From Haematobia irritans (taxonomy: Eukaryota; Arthropoda; Insecta; Diptera; Muscidae), in assembly GCF_050003625.1 (NCBI RefSeq), contig NC_134399.1, forward strand, positions 37,154,671 to 37,218,670: a stretch of DNA of 64,000 nucleotides, written 5' to 3'. The translations under genes were made by a program, and so were the position numbers. This document shows, piece by piece, positions 1 through 10,499 of this stretch (its first letter is position 1; each line of letters starts with the position of its first letter). The notes beneath the pieces are model-generated. The model was given only the letters and a program-made list of their open reading frames with translations, did not search any database and was not told the DNA's origin.

Positions 1-545
1 TCGTTTATTAGCCTAAATAGGCAATCGTTTCACAAATATAGATTTATGTCATATATGATATATTTCCGTACAAAATATATTTTTAATTTTATATTAATAT
101 ATGTGCCAAAAAAGTAGTATTTACTATAATACGTTCAATGTGATATATCTGTTTTATAGTATATAAACGATAGAATTTGTGTACAAAACTAAACCTTACT
201 AAAATTAAATAAAGACAAACTTGAATTTACTATAAACACGTAGTAATTGTTTTTGTTATACAGATAAAAGAATTTCTCTCGAGAAGTAGTCGCTCCACTT
301 TTTTCTAGCCCATATTGTGGAAAATCTATCTTTCACATAAAAATCTGAGTGTCCATAATTTCCATTCGGATACATTTCCATCGAGTAGCAGTGTCTCCAC
401 CTTTTTAGCACTAAAAAAACTATCTTTCACATATAAATCTGGAAACCTATTCGTTTACATTTGGCAACAGTCGACACATTCAGAAGATTTTTGGCAAACA
501 ATTTGTATACCACTCGCAAGCAATAGTTTCAATGTATTTTTGGTT
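1..545. other. AT-rich non-coding sequence, left edge
   Basis: I see no convincing gene here. The stretch is AT-rich, with short open frames of low complexity. If the HARBI1-like gene on the minus strand is real, this is part of its intron, and its next exon must lie beyond the left edge because no DDE-domain coding sequence is visible on the minus strand. Confidence 0.5.
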
Positions 546-548
546 AAA

Positions 549-836
549 GGTGAGTATTAAGTTCGAGTTTAGCCGCTAAAATTTTCATGAAAAATTGCGA
601 TTTTAGCGGCGAAAGGTGGTATTAAGTTCGAGTTTAGCCGCTAAAATCGTCATATTTTCACGATTACTTTTCTTTAATAGTCGATTTTTATGAATACATG
701 TTATAAAATATAAAAAGTTTCTTTGTGCAAATCCCCAAGAGTTTATAATAAAATTTGCAAGAAATAGGTATAGTTGTATGCCCTTTTTAGTATAAAAATG
801 CTGCTAAACTCGAACTTAAAACCCACCTTAAAATAT
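549..836. mobile_element. PIF/Harbinger-type MITE copies (AGGTGGGTATTAAG ends)
   Basis: Motifs of the form AAGGTGGTATTAAGTTCG followed by TTTAGCCGCTAAAAT occur at about 549-580 and 614-650, and their inverted form (CTAAACTCGAACTTAA then ACCCACCTT) at about 796-834. This is the same terminal sequence as the clean copy at 53764-54004, which has a 3-bp TTA target duplication typical of PIF/Harbinger. The left side looks like two partial copies or an internal duplication. It lies in the presumed intron of the Harbinger-like gene. Confidence 0.6.
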
Positions 837-911
837 TACTTTTCTATGTCTCCTATTCTTTTGGCCAATTTGTAGGGATTATATCGAACACAAATATTAA
901 AAGTTACTTAC

Positions 912-1304
912 ACGTATGTAATTCCTAAGCGATTTTATGATGGCAAGACATGTTTCTATTATAATTCCACTCAAGGTAGATGTTCCCATATAAACTTCAA
1001 ACTTCAAGTCCGAAAAAGTCTGTCCCGTTGCCAAAAACCGTAACGTAGCTATTAATCTTTCATTTGGAGTTTTCGCATCTCTCAAATGAGTGTCCTGTTT
1101 TTGGATGAGTGGACTTATCATATCCAGCAATTCCTCGAATACGTGGGTGTCCATTCTCAGATAATTCTTGTAGTCTTGCGGTGCAGTTAAACTCAATTCT
1201 CTTACGAGACGCACATTTGAAGGAGATCTCTTCTTCAACCATCCTTGTATCCATATTCTCTTAACGGGCTGCTCCTCTTTTTCTATTAGCTCCAATAAAA
1301 ACAA
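912..1304 (-). CDS. HARBI1/ALP1-like (PIF-Harbinger transposase-derived) protein, N-terminal exon, partial
   Basis: The minus-strand frame encodes about 130 residues with the N-terminal pattern of HARBI1-like nucleases: a basic W-rich start (IWIQGWLKKRS), then YLRMDTHVFEELLDMISPLI, then the ERLIATLRFLATGQTF segment, ending NYIR. There is no in-frame ATG at the beginning. The frame runs back to a possible acceptor near 1304-1312, so an upstream exon is expected. At the 3' side the codon for the last R is followed directly by GTAAGT (911-906), a strong donor, so the following stop at 897 is probably intronic. The DDE catalytic half is not in the window. It is either a host gene domesticated from Harbinger or a decayed transposase. 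The DRE cluster just upstream favours a host-type promoter, but this is inference. Confidence 0.6.
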
Positions 1305-1410
1305 AATTAAAGCTAATTTGATTTTTTTTTGTTTTTGTACATATTGTTATTAAAATTTCACAAAAATTAAGCGGCTTTATTTTCTAGTCAATGTTATTGT
1401 TTACAAAAAA

Positions 1411-1441
1411 TATCGATACCATATCGATTTCTGCTATCGAT
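1411..1441. promoter_or_regulatory. Cluster of three DRE-like sites
   Basis: One full TATCGATA (1411-1418) and two TATCGAT copies (1422-1428, 1435-1441) lie within 31 bp. TATCGATA is the DNA replication-related element bound by DREF in Drosophila and is common in housekeeping core promoters. The cluster sits about 100 bp upstream of the HARBI1-like coding frame on the minus strand and just outside the Gypsy remnant on the plus strand. Confidence 0.4.
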
Positions 1442-1633
1442 TTTTTCATTGGTCTGTCAAACAAAAATTGCAATGTGGTTAATGCGTACGATTTTAATCG
1501 AAAAGTTGGACGCGGACATTGTCGTCCGGAATAACTGATAGTCTGTAAAGCGCATAAGGCGTATTTACACGTCCCTGTCGACGAGTCTTCTAGTGAAATT
1601 CAAACCATATCAACCCATCGTGGGACATTTCGC

Positions 1634-3949
1634 ATGAATAGACTGTCTTTTGGTATTAAGACCGCCCCTGCTGAATTCAACAGGATAATTGATCAAATAC
1701 TGCGTGAAATACCAAAGACTGAGTCATATTTCGATGACATTGTGGTGCATGGAGAATCCATGGGTGAGTGCAAACGGAATTTAAAATCTTGTCTAGCACA
1801 ATTGAAGAAGTACGATCTTCACCTCAATATGGCAAAATGTACGTTTTTCAAAACGCAAATTGAATTTTTGGGCCACATTGTGGAATTTAACAAAGTTCGA
1901 AAATCCAGGTCAAAAGTAAAAGCAATTTTGGAAATGCCACAACCAAAATGCGTGGAAGATGTCCGTCGTTTCCTTGGAATGGTGACGTACTATTCCAGAT
2001 TTATACCCAATTCGTCTACCATAACTACACCATTACGCTTGCTGCTACGCAAAAATTCAAATTTTCAATGGTCTTCAAAATGTGAAAAAGCATTCAATAT
2101 TCTGAAAGAGGAAATTGCTAGCGATAGAGTTTTAATGCCATTTAATCCAGATTTAAAAGTGCAACTCGCATGCGATGCTAGCCCTACGGGCATAGCAGGT
2201 GTCTTGTCTCACATTGTAGATAGGGAGGAAAGGCCTATTGCGTTCGCATCGAGGTCTTTGACCTCCGCAGAACAGAATTATTCGCAGCTAGACCGCGAGG
2301 CATTAGCCATCGTTTTTTCTGTCCAACATTTTCATGAATATTTATTTGGCAGGCATTTTAAACTCATTACGGATAATAAGCCGTTATCTAGAATATTCCA
2401 CGAGAATTCTAAATTACCTTCAATGACTTCATCAAGGCTTCAGCGTTATGCAGCTTTCCTAACTGGCTATGACTACGAAGTGTCAACGAAAAAGAGCGAT
2501 GAAAACGTTAACGCTGATTGTTTATCGAGAGCCCCGTTAACAACAGATGTAAAATATATTAATTCTATTGATATGGAAGTACATGCTATATGCGAAACAA
2601 CATTGTTCCAAATTAATTCGTCAAATTTGAATTATTTTTCAATTCGGGATGCTACAATGAAAGATCCAGAACTTTCGAGAATTTTATATAGTCTTCGCAA
2701 TTCAGACAAAACGGACACAGAATACACAATTGATTCAAATATTTTATTTAAGGGCCAAAGAGTTGTAGTACCACTAGCCCTTCGGCAGGACGTTCTTTTC
2801 GAACTTCATCAAACTCATATTGGGATAACCAAAATGAAGCAGCTAGCTAGACGGTACGTGTACTGGCCTTCCATAGATAAAGATATTGAGAAGTTTGTAA
2901 GGTCGTGTTCTGCTTGCGCTTCTGTTCAAAACAATCCAGCAAAAGTAATTCTTCATCCTTGGGAGGAACCACAACATAATTGGCAGCGCATCCACATTGA
3001 CTATGCGGGACCGTATCAAGGTCATCAACTCCTTGTAGTCATCGACGCAAAATCAAAGTGGGCTGAGGTGGGCGTTTGTTCAGTTGCCCCCACATCAGCC
3101 TCCACCATCGAAATGCTTCAAAACATTTTTGCACGTAATGGATATCCTGATGTCATAGTATCCGATAATGCCACAATTTTTAAGAGTGGAGAATTCACCA
3201 TGTTTTGTCGTAAGTCGGGAATTTTTCAAAAATTTATCGCTCCAGGGCATCCCGCAACAAATGGATTGGCTGAGAGGAATGTCCAAACCCTAAAAAAGAG
3301 ACTTGGAGCAATGGCGGATGACCCATCGCCGATACATAAGAAGATTCGTAAAATTATATTCCGTTACAGGGCGACGCCACTCCAAAATGGCAAATCACCA
3401 TCTGAGCTATATCTGGGAAGGCAAATAAGAATCCAGCTCGATGCGTTAAAGCCCACCAAAGCGTTTGGGAAAACCGTTACAGACGTTCCTATTCGACAGT
3501 TGAACGTAGGAGATAGAGTTCAAGTCAGATATTACACCCAAAACAAACCGATCTGGAAGTTTGGAGAAGTTAGTAAAAAACTTGGACGTTTACATTATTT
3601 AATACACCTTGACAATGGATACGTTTTGAAACGCCACATAAACCAGCTGCGACTTACGGAGGTAACCACATCTGATGCAAATAATAGTCAACAATCTAGG
3701 AACGAAGTAGATAAGAACCAAAATGGTGACCATATTCTTCAACATTATCCGATTGTGGAACAATACCTTCTACCACAAACATATATCCGAGGGCTAAGAC
3801 CATATACTTCATCTGCACCAGAACAAGTATCGGAATCTGTGCCTTCAAATTCTTCTAGGAGTACCGAAGAGGCATCAACACCAAGTCGACGGACTTCATC
3901 TCGTCAACGAAGACCCCCTCGCTACTATAGCGACTATGTTCGTCATTAA
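1634..3949 (+). CDS. pol: Gypsy Pol polyprotein fragment (RT-RNase H-integrase)
   Basis: This is a 771-residue open frame. The first ATG is internal: the same frame continues upstream to about 1560 through RT residues (HRGTFR just before it). In order: the RT palm with the FDDI form of the YxDD box near residue 33, thumb and connection, RNase H with catalytic D in LACDAS near residue 180 and the TDNKPL motif, an HHCC zinc-binding integrase N-domain near 395-440, and an integrase core with D in HIDYAGP (about 453), D in VSDNAT (about 508) and E in GLAERN (about 543). The C-tail is rich in Ser, Arg and Pro. All catalytic positions I checked are present, but RT is decapitated. It encodes the polymerase and integration functions of a Ty3/Gypsy element. 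Confidence 0.9.
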   Translation: MNRLSFGIKTAPAEFNRIIDQILREIPKTESYFDDIVVHGESMGECKRNLKSCLAQLKKYDLHLNMAKCTFFKTQIEFLGHIVEFNKVRKSRSKVKAILEMPQPKCVEDVRRFLGMVTYYSRFIPNSSTITTPLRLLLRKNSNFQWSSKCEKAFNILKEEIASDRVLMPFNPDLKVQLACDASPTGIAGVLSHIVDREERPIAFASRSLTSAEQNYSQLDREALAIVFSVQHFHEYLFGRHFKLITDNKPLSRIFHENSKLPSMTSSRLQRYAAFLTGYDYEVSTKKSDENVNADCLSRAPLTTDVKYINSIDMEVHAICETTLFQINSSNLNYFSIRDATMKDPELSRILYSLRNSDKTDTEYTIDSNILFKGQRVVVPLALRQDVLFELHQTHIGITKMKQLARRYVYWPSIDKDIEKFVRSCSACASVQNNPAKVILHPWEEPQHNWQRIHIDYAGPYQGHQLLVVIDAKSKWAEVGVCSVAPTSASTIEMLQNIFARNGYPDVIVSDNATIFKSGEFTMFCRKSGIFQKFIAPGHPATNGLAERNVQTLKKRLGAMADDPSPIHKKIRKIIFRYRATPLQNGKSPSELYLGRQIRIQLDALKPTKAFGKTVTDVPIRQLNVGDRVQVRYYTQNKPIWKFGEVSKKLGRLHYLIHLDNGYVLKRHINQLRLTEVTTSDANNSQQSRNEVDKNQNGDHILQHYPIVEQYLLPQTYIRGLRPYTSSAPEQVSESVPSNSSRSTEEASTPSRRTSSRQRRPPRYYSDYVRH

Positions 3950-3980
3950 TTTGTTATGTCTTCTTCAAGTGGGGGAGAAT

Positions 3981-4283
3981 TGTTATAAACATTAATTACA
4001 ATGTACCCTCTTTGCATAGTAAATATTAATCCTTTTTATTTTCAAACATCTGGTTACATTGCATAAACATCTGGTTACAAGCATAATGTCAAAGTAAACC
4101 TACACTAACATCATTATAACTTTTGATCTTGCTTTTTGTTATTCATTCCCTTCGTAGACAGTTACCTACAACACCGGCTTTTGTAACTCCGTTTATAATT
4201 GGAAATAAATTAGAATTAAAATATCATTAGAGATACAGTCGTGCATTTTTATTCCAACTTGGCCTTCTGGTTAACAGGGATAT

Positions 4284-4287
<4 letters not shown>
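3981..4287 (+). repeat. 3' long terminal repeat of the Gypsy element
   Basis: The 307-bp segment begins TGTTATA and ends TATAACA, a perfect 7-bp terminal inversion with the expected TG...CA ends. It directly follows the polypurine tract after the pol stop. No matching 5' LTR is seen in the window. It is followed directly by an AT microsatellite, so a target duplication cannot be checked. Confidence 0.75.

Positions 4288-4340
<53 letters not shown>
4288..4340. repeat. (AT)n microsatellite
   Basis: Uninterrupted AT dinucleotides next to the LTR end. Confidence 0.95.
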
Positions 4341-4341
<1 letters not shown>

Positions 4342-4475
4342 TGGTCATATATATTCTACATATTCCAGGGGAACTAGAATCTGTTGGTATGCCCCTGGCT
4401 ACCTGCAAGCTCATGCTGCGTGAGAAGGCTGTTATGATGGCAAATGTTCGATGGGAGAATTGCAAGGGTTGTAAC

Positions 4476-6729
4476 CAGGGCTGTGGAGCCGGAGTCGGAG
4501 TCTGAAGATTTTGCTGGAGTCGGAGTCGTAAAAATTTTGCTCGACTCCGACTAAACCAAATTTTTTAAAACACTTCACACTTTTGTAACTAAGCAAGTTT
4601 TTACGCAAATTAGTTTCCATTGTGTTATTCATTCGATCAATGTACAGCATGATTGTAAATGAAAATCAACTTACAATTACGGCTATCTTTTTATGTTTCC
4701 TAGAATGTTAGACTAGCAGATGGGCTGGATCGATCCATTTTAATGCCCATATCAATTTATTTAAAATATTTCGAACAATCGAAATTATTTTTTTTAATTT
4801 TATTTTAAGGCCATATACATATGTGGAATATTGACAGAAAATTTTTTCAAAAGTTGTTTTTTATAGAAAATTTTGTCAAAATGTTATTTCTATAAAAAGT
4901 TTTGTCAAAATTTTATTTCTATAGCAAATTTTGTCAAAATTTTATTTCTATAGCAAATTTTGTCAACTTTTATTTCTATAAAAAATTTATTCAAAATTTT
5001 ATTACTATAGAAATATTTTTTTCTATAGAAAATTTAGTCAAAATTTTATTTCTATAGAAAATTGAGTCAAAATGTTTCTATAGAATATTTTGCAAAATTT
5101 TATTTCTATTTTATAATTTTATTTCTATAAAAATTTAAGTCAAAATTTTATTTCTATAGAAAAGTTTGCCAAAATTTTTGATAATTTTATTTCTATAAAA
5201 ATTTAAGTCAAAATTTTATTTCTATAGAAAAGTTTGCCAAAATTTTGTAGTAATAGATTTTTTTATTAGAAAATTTGGTCAACATTTTGCAGTAATAGAT
5301 TTTTTTAATAGAAAATTTGGTCAAAATTATATTTCTAAAAAAAAATTTGCCAAATTTTATTTCCATAGAAAATTTAGTAAATTTTTTTTTCTGTAGAATA
5401 TTTTGCAGAATTTTATTTACTACGCAAAAAAATGTTTAAAATTGTAGTTTTATTGATAATTTTTTCAAAATTTTATTTCTATAAGAAAAAATTGTCAAAT
5501 TTTAATTCTATAGCAAATTTTCTCAAAATTTTTTTCTTACTGATGTTCACTGATACTCACTGCTATAAAAAATGTATTCAAAATTTTATTACTATAGAAA
5601 TATTTTTTTCTATATAAAATTTAGTCAAAATTTTATTTCTATAGAAAATTTAGTCAAAATTTTGTTTCTATAGAATATTTTGCAAAATTTTATTTCTATA
5701 GAAAATTTTGCAAAATTTTGTTTGCTACACAATTTTTTTTTTTGTTGAATTGTATTTCTATTGATAATTTTTTCAAACTTTTATTTCTATAAAAAAAATT
5801 TGCCAAATTTTATTTCTTTAAACATTTTATACAAAATTTTATTTCTACCTATTTGCTCAAAATTTGATTTCTTTAGAAAATTTTGCCAAAATTTTATTTC
5901 TATAGGAAATTTAGTCAAAATTTTGTTTCTGTAGAAAATTTTGCAAAATTTTATTTCTATATAAAATTTTGCAATATTTTTCCAAAATTTTATGCTCACT
6001 GATACCCACTGCTAAGTCGAAAGCTTGTAAAAATGACTAAAATTTTCAAATTTTTCAATGAATGAATCATAACTGCATTTTTGCGAAATTGTCTAAACAA
6101 TTACAAATATTTCCCAAATATTGCCCGAGATTTTGTAAAAGTCTGATTTGAGATTTTATCAAAATGTCGATCTAAATACAAAGTTGTGCAGAGTATATTA
6201 TAATCGGCCCGCCCGACTTTAGACCTTCCTTGCATTTTTATTTTTTGTTAAAGTTGTGTTACGTCCCATAACGTTAGATTTAAATTTTAGATACATAGAT
6301 TTTGTAGAATTATATACAATTTTGTCTAAATCGATTCAGATTCAAATTCATGCATATGGGAATATAAACCTTTAGCTCGCAACAAATTTATCAATAATTT
6401 TGGTCCACAAATACATATACTGTTGGTATCTTCTCATATTATGATGGGTATTTATATCATTATTTTTTTTATTAAACATTGCCCTAAAATTGAAATATAG
6501 AGTTCAATTGGCATCTAATGTGAAATTAAGACCTTTTTTTTGCACACATAAATAAATACGATACTTTATATCGATCCACTTACGGTACCCCCACAATAGA
6601 ACTACAAATTATTGGTATTAAAAATGAGATTTAGTTATATTACCCGGAGTCGACTCCGGAGTCGGAGTCGAGCTGATGAAAAATGCTGGAGTCGGAGTCG
6701 AGCAAAATTGGCTCGACTCCACAGCCCTG
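4476..6729. mobile_element. Non-autonomous hAT transposon, CAGGGCTGTGG ends
   Basis: The ends are inverted: CAGGGCTGTGGAG at the left and CTCCACAGCCCTG at the right, followed inward by repeated GGAGTCGGAGTCGA motifs. It is flanked by a perfect 8-bp duplication GTTGTAAC (4468-4475 and 6730-6737) that interrupts a LINE reading frame. An 8-bp target site and CAGGG termini are hAT hallmarks. The 2.25-kb interior has no transposase frame. Much of it is the AT-rich 29-30-bp subrepeat described separately. Confidence 0.88.
4840..5998. repeat. Array of ~29-30-bp AT-rich subrepeats (TTTCTATAGAAAA type)
   Basis: Dozens of degenerate units follow the pattern AAAATTTTGTCAAAATTTTA then TTTCTATAG. The same unit occurs at 40490-40625, 41605-41900, 44540-44780, 50830-51110, 61790-62100 and 63520-63665. 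It has no coding potential; short open frames inside it are compositional. Confidence 0.9.
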
Positions 6730-6858
6730 GTTGTAACGACACCAAGCAAATATGGCCCCATTTAAACTTAAACCGCACACTAGATATGCTATCTATATCT
6801 GCTATAACGGGTTGCTGCCTGATAGGCGATTTTGCAAAAACTATTGGCGCGTAGTATA

Positions 6859-7458
6859 CACAGAAAAAAATTTCACGAAAATTTTTCCAATTAAAATTTT
6901 AATCGAGTTTTAAAAATATTAAATTAAATTGATTCAACAAATTTTTAATTGAAACAAAAATCAATCACAAAAATTAATAGTATCAATTAATTTTTTAATT
7001 GGATGAATTAACTTTTTAATTGACCATCATTTAATTTTGCAATTGATACTATCATTTTTGATGACTATTGAACATCTATTTTAAATGAATGAAAAACTAG
7101 TATGCTAAGCTAAGTTCGGCTTGGACCAAAAGAAGAATATAAAAAATCAGGCACCTTAACTATTTCGGGTTTTATTATTATTCACACAAAAAAAACTTTT
7201 TCTGATTCAATCACGAAATTAACTGATCCAATTTTTGAATTAAAATGTCTTCAATCACAGAAATGATAGTATAAATTAAAAAAATTAATTGAGAGTCAAT
7301 TGATTGATCCAATTAAAAAATTAATTGATACTATTAATTTTTGTGATTGATTTTTGTTTCAATTAAAAAATTTGTTGAATCAATTAAATTTTTAATTGAA
7401 TATTTTTTAAAACTCAAGACTTTATTTGGAAAAGTGTTCGTGAAATTTTTTTCTGTGT
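6859..7458. mobile_element. MITE with 22-bp terminal inverted repeats (ACACAGAAAAAAATTTCACG)
   Basis: The first and last 22 bp (ACACAG... and ...CTGTGT) are exact reverse complements, and TAT flanks both sides. Inside are AT-rich inverted segments built on TCAATTAATTTTTTAATTGA. Related or partial copies are at 9060-9258, 42835-45990, 47594-48999 and 52580-53146. It carries no transposase. It separates the LINE fragment from the RING-less paralogue at 7593. Confidence 0.8.
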
Positions 7459-7592
7459 TATGACACGATGTTCAAATTTTATTTCCGATCTTTGTCACGA
7501 AAACAAAATACTTCGATTTACCATCTAGAGAGAAATATTTTACATATTTAACAAATTATTAATAATTAAATTTGCTTAATCTTATTGTGTAG

Positions 7593-8574
7593 TTCGTCCA
7601 GCTATCCGCAATGTCGCGATTATAATCCTACATACCACAGAATTTATGTGAACTTCGACGAAGAAGATTCTGCAGAAAAGGAGAGTTTGTCAAAGCAATT
7701 AGAAGACATAAAACTGAAATATCAAGCACTTCGACGTATAGCGGAGAAAAGCCGAGAAGTGTACGTTAATAAAGAGAAAAGGATTTTGGCATTAAACGAA
7801 TGTTTGAAAAAAGAAAATACTTCTAAAGAGGAATCCATAAAAACTTTATCTGAAGAAAATTCAGAATTATTGAAAATAATAGATTCCTTGAAAAAGGCTA
7901 CACCAGAAAGTGCCGTGAAAGAGGAAAATAGGATAGTGGAACATAAATTGGAAATCATTACCTCCGAATTTAGAAAGGAAGTGTCTAAAAATATACAACT
8001 TACGGCTGATAACATGAAACTTCAAAACTATGTGGACCAAATGGAATCTATTAAGAAAGACAAGATAAACAATGCCAAGAAGAAAAACAAGAAGAATAAA
8101 AATTCGAACGGTATCAATGCCGAACTGGGTCTAGTTATAAAAAATTACCCTAATGAAAATATCATACAGCCGTTGGAAAATATTATCATACTCATAGCGT
8201 CGAAAATGGATATTTTCATATTGAAGGAAGATATTAAAAAGGTTATAAACAAAAATAAACAATTATACGTTGAATTTAAATCTCGTGAGACTAAGTTGCA
8301 ATTTATTGCCCAACAAGAAAAACTGAAAAACAATCCCACAACAGAATGTATTACTTTTGAAGAATATTTTGGTGGAAATATTCAGGCATTATTTTCCTAT
8401 GCGAACAAAAAATTACGTGGCAAAATATTTGATTATATTGCCATTAAAGGAAACTCTATAGTGGCTAAAAAGAAGTTGGAAGATGTGGATACAGTTCACA
8501 TAAGAAGCCATGCTCAAGTAAATGAAATGTTGCAGTCAGTGCAAGTACCAAAAATATATAATTTAATGTTATAA
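7593..8574 (+). pseudogene. RING/coiled-coil protein paralogue lacking the RING N-half (TRAIP/nopo-like)
   Basis: The frame opens at a splice acceptor (TTGTGTAG, AG at 7591-7592) in the same split-codon phase as exon 2 of the intact gene at 21114-22662. It has no ATG until deep inside, so it needs an upstream exon. That exon is not visible: the MITE 6859-7458 and older transposons lie there. The surviving RING end reads SSSYPQCR where the intact gene has STSCPQCR, so one zinc-binding Cys is Tyr. A lysine- and glutamate-rich coiled coil of about 150 residues follows, then a C-terminal domain (from about IKNYPNENI) matching that of the intact gene. About 326 codons remain open, ending TAA, with AATAAA near 8590. 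It is either a decaying copy or a RING-free gene with a remote first exon; the long open frame leaves the second possible. Confidence 0.65.
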
Positions 8575-8639
8575 ATATATCGTTGTATCAAATAAAAAGT
8601 ATTTGTACATCTACTTAAATATACCGTTACCAAACACAA

Positions 8640-9990
8640 AATGTTTTCAACTTTTTGGCACATTGCACGATTTTACACGAAACTTAGGTACACAGGTTCG
8701 AGCCGCTTGCAAGTATCAATAGTTGTTTGATTCTATAATGGGTCACTTTTCTCCATTTGCACATTCATATTAATTTGGGTGCGGCTTCAAAGCAGCCGAT
8801 TATAGTGGGAGCCTCCATCGCGTCCATTAAAAAAACAACTGGTATTCGGAAAATAATTTATCGAGTGTAATCGACATAAAAGCTATCCGTATCGAACCAA
8901 TGTTCGAGGTGGTATTACTGCAATTACGCTACTAATTGTGGCACACTTAAAAAAATGACACAACTATTTCTAAAGAAAAGATACGAATATCAATCAGGTA
9001 ACTCCGACAGGCTTTAGTTTTGACTGAAGAATTTTCAGCATTAAGTTCCTAACTGGTATATGAATATATGTCTTCAATCACTGAAATGATAGTATCAATT
9101 AGAAAATTAAATGAAAGTCAATTAAAAAATTAATTGATATTAATTTTTGTGATTTTTTTTTCATTTAAAAAATTTGTTAAAGCAATTAAATTTTTAATCG
9201 AAAATTTTTTAACTCCAGACTTTAATTTGAAAATTTTTCGTGAACATTTTTTCTGTTTAGGCAGGTTGGCAGGCATGCCCATAGTGCGGCTTAAAAAGCA
9301 TGAAAATAGGGGTTAAATGAATTTTAATTTATCGGATTTCAATGATTTTCTGTGAAATTTTGAATTTGGTTTTTTTTCTTCAAATTGGATCTAAATAAAA
9401 TCAACATGCAGTTAACCTCCATTTAATCGAAAATCAATCCTTGAAATTAACAAATCATGGAATAACCCTCCATAACTACCACCGACAATTTTCTTTGCAT
9501 ATTTTCAGGCGTCACAATTGTCCGCTTGGTAACGATATGTTTTGGGAAGGAAAAAGTGCTCAAAATTATAGTGTTCAAAAGGATCCTTGATCGAAATTTA
9601 CGAAAACTATTGGCCACAAAAAGATATTAATTACAAAGTGGCACAACATGGTAAAATGTTAGCATAAATATGCGAAATGTGTGGCATTTAACGGCACAAA
9701 AATGCTACAAAAGTGCCACCGTTAAAAAAGTGGCAAAATGTTGAAATTCTTCGAAGATAACATACCATTTCACCCGTACTAATTTTCCGAATGAGTGCAG
9801 GAATTCATATTTTTGGCGAATTCAAATACACGGTCGGGTCCTAATTACAAGCCTTATAACACAGCCAACGGATTATTAATATCTACAATATTTTTATTTA
9901 CATTTTCAATTACTTTGTGGATTAAGTATAAGTCTATCAAAAAAGTTCAAAAATAGCGAATATAAACTGGGTTTCCCCTTTCAACATGCT
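8640..9990. other. Intergenic sequence with a partial MITE
   Basis: No gene is recognised. At 9060-9258 there is a half copy of the ACACAG MITE (right half, ending near TTTTTCTGTTTA). The rest is AT-rich and unassigned, with a few short direct repeats such as GTGGCAC/GTGCCAC around 9640-9740. Confidence 0.5.
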
Positions 9991-10012
9991 TTATTTTAAT
10001 GAATTATTGCTA

Positions 10013-10324
10013 GGTTAGGTTAGGTGGCAGCCCGATGTATCGGGCTCACTTAGACTATTCAGTCCATTGTGATACCACATTGATGAACTTCTCTCTTATC
10101 ACTGAGTGCTAAGCTCAATGATAAGGGACCTCCTTTTTATAGCCGAGTCCGAACGGCGTTCCACATTGCAGTGAAACCACATAGAGAAGCTTTGAAACCC
10201 TCATTAGTGAGGTGGGATAATCCACCGCTGAAAAACTTTTTGGTGTTCGGTCGAAGCAGAAATCGAACCCACGACCTTGTGTATGCAAGGCGGGCATGCT
10301 AACCATTGCACCACGGTGGCTCCC
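10013..10324 (-). mobile_element. tRNA-derived SINE, full-length copy
   Basis: The tRNA-like head is at the right end on the minus strand, starting GGGAGCCACCGTGGTGCAAT. A B box of the form GGTTCGATTTC is followed by a unique body and a tail ending in TTAGG repeats (as read on the plus strand at 10013). Near-matching target duplications flank it: AATTATTGCTA (10002-10012) and AATTTTTGCTA (10325-10335). The tail matches the 3' end of the LINE at 11542-14578. Confidence 0.85.
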
Positions 10325-10499
10325 AATTTTTGCTAATGGCGGCACCATTCACACCAAAATTTAGTATCTTTATAAATCAAAAACGATGTAAACGAACAAG
10401 GTTTGCCTAAAAAAGGCTTAGTTTAGGTCCATTGAAACTTATAGCTATGAATTTCTTTCGCTGGTAATTGCCAATGGCGACTTAACAATTTATTTTTCA

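Larger units (their letters stand above)
1540..4287 (+). mobile_element. Ty3/Gypsy LTR retrotransposon, 5'-truncated, with 3' LTR
   Basis: The remnant starts inside reverse transcriptase, where in-frame RT coding can be followed back to about 1560, and runs through RNase H and integrase to a purine-rich tract (AGTGGGGGAGAA) and an LTR. Gag, protease, the first part of RT and the 5' LTR are missing, so it cannot be autonomous. The left breakpoint is approximate. Confidence 0.85.
4355..6855 (+). mobile_element. LINE fragment (C-terminal ORF2), split by a hAT insertion
   Basis: The sequences 4355-4475 and 6738-6855 are contiguous in the intact relative at 13970-14235 and correspond to the region after RNase H. 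The hAT element 4476-6729 sits between them with an 8-bp target duplication. The fragment ends where the MITE at 6859 begins. It is coding-dead and gives only the age order: LINE first, hAT and MITE later. Confidence 0.85.

Noticed and set aside
4840..5998. CRISPR-like array of regularly spaced repeats
   Set aside because: Units are degenerate, AT-rich and directly adjacent without unique spacers, in a eukaryotic transposon.
7585..7592. Start codon for the 7593-8574 unit at 7585
   Set aside because: The codon is TTG, and the position falls in a splice-acceptor context homologous to exon 2 of the intact RING gene.
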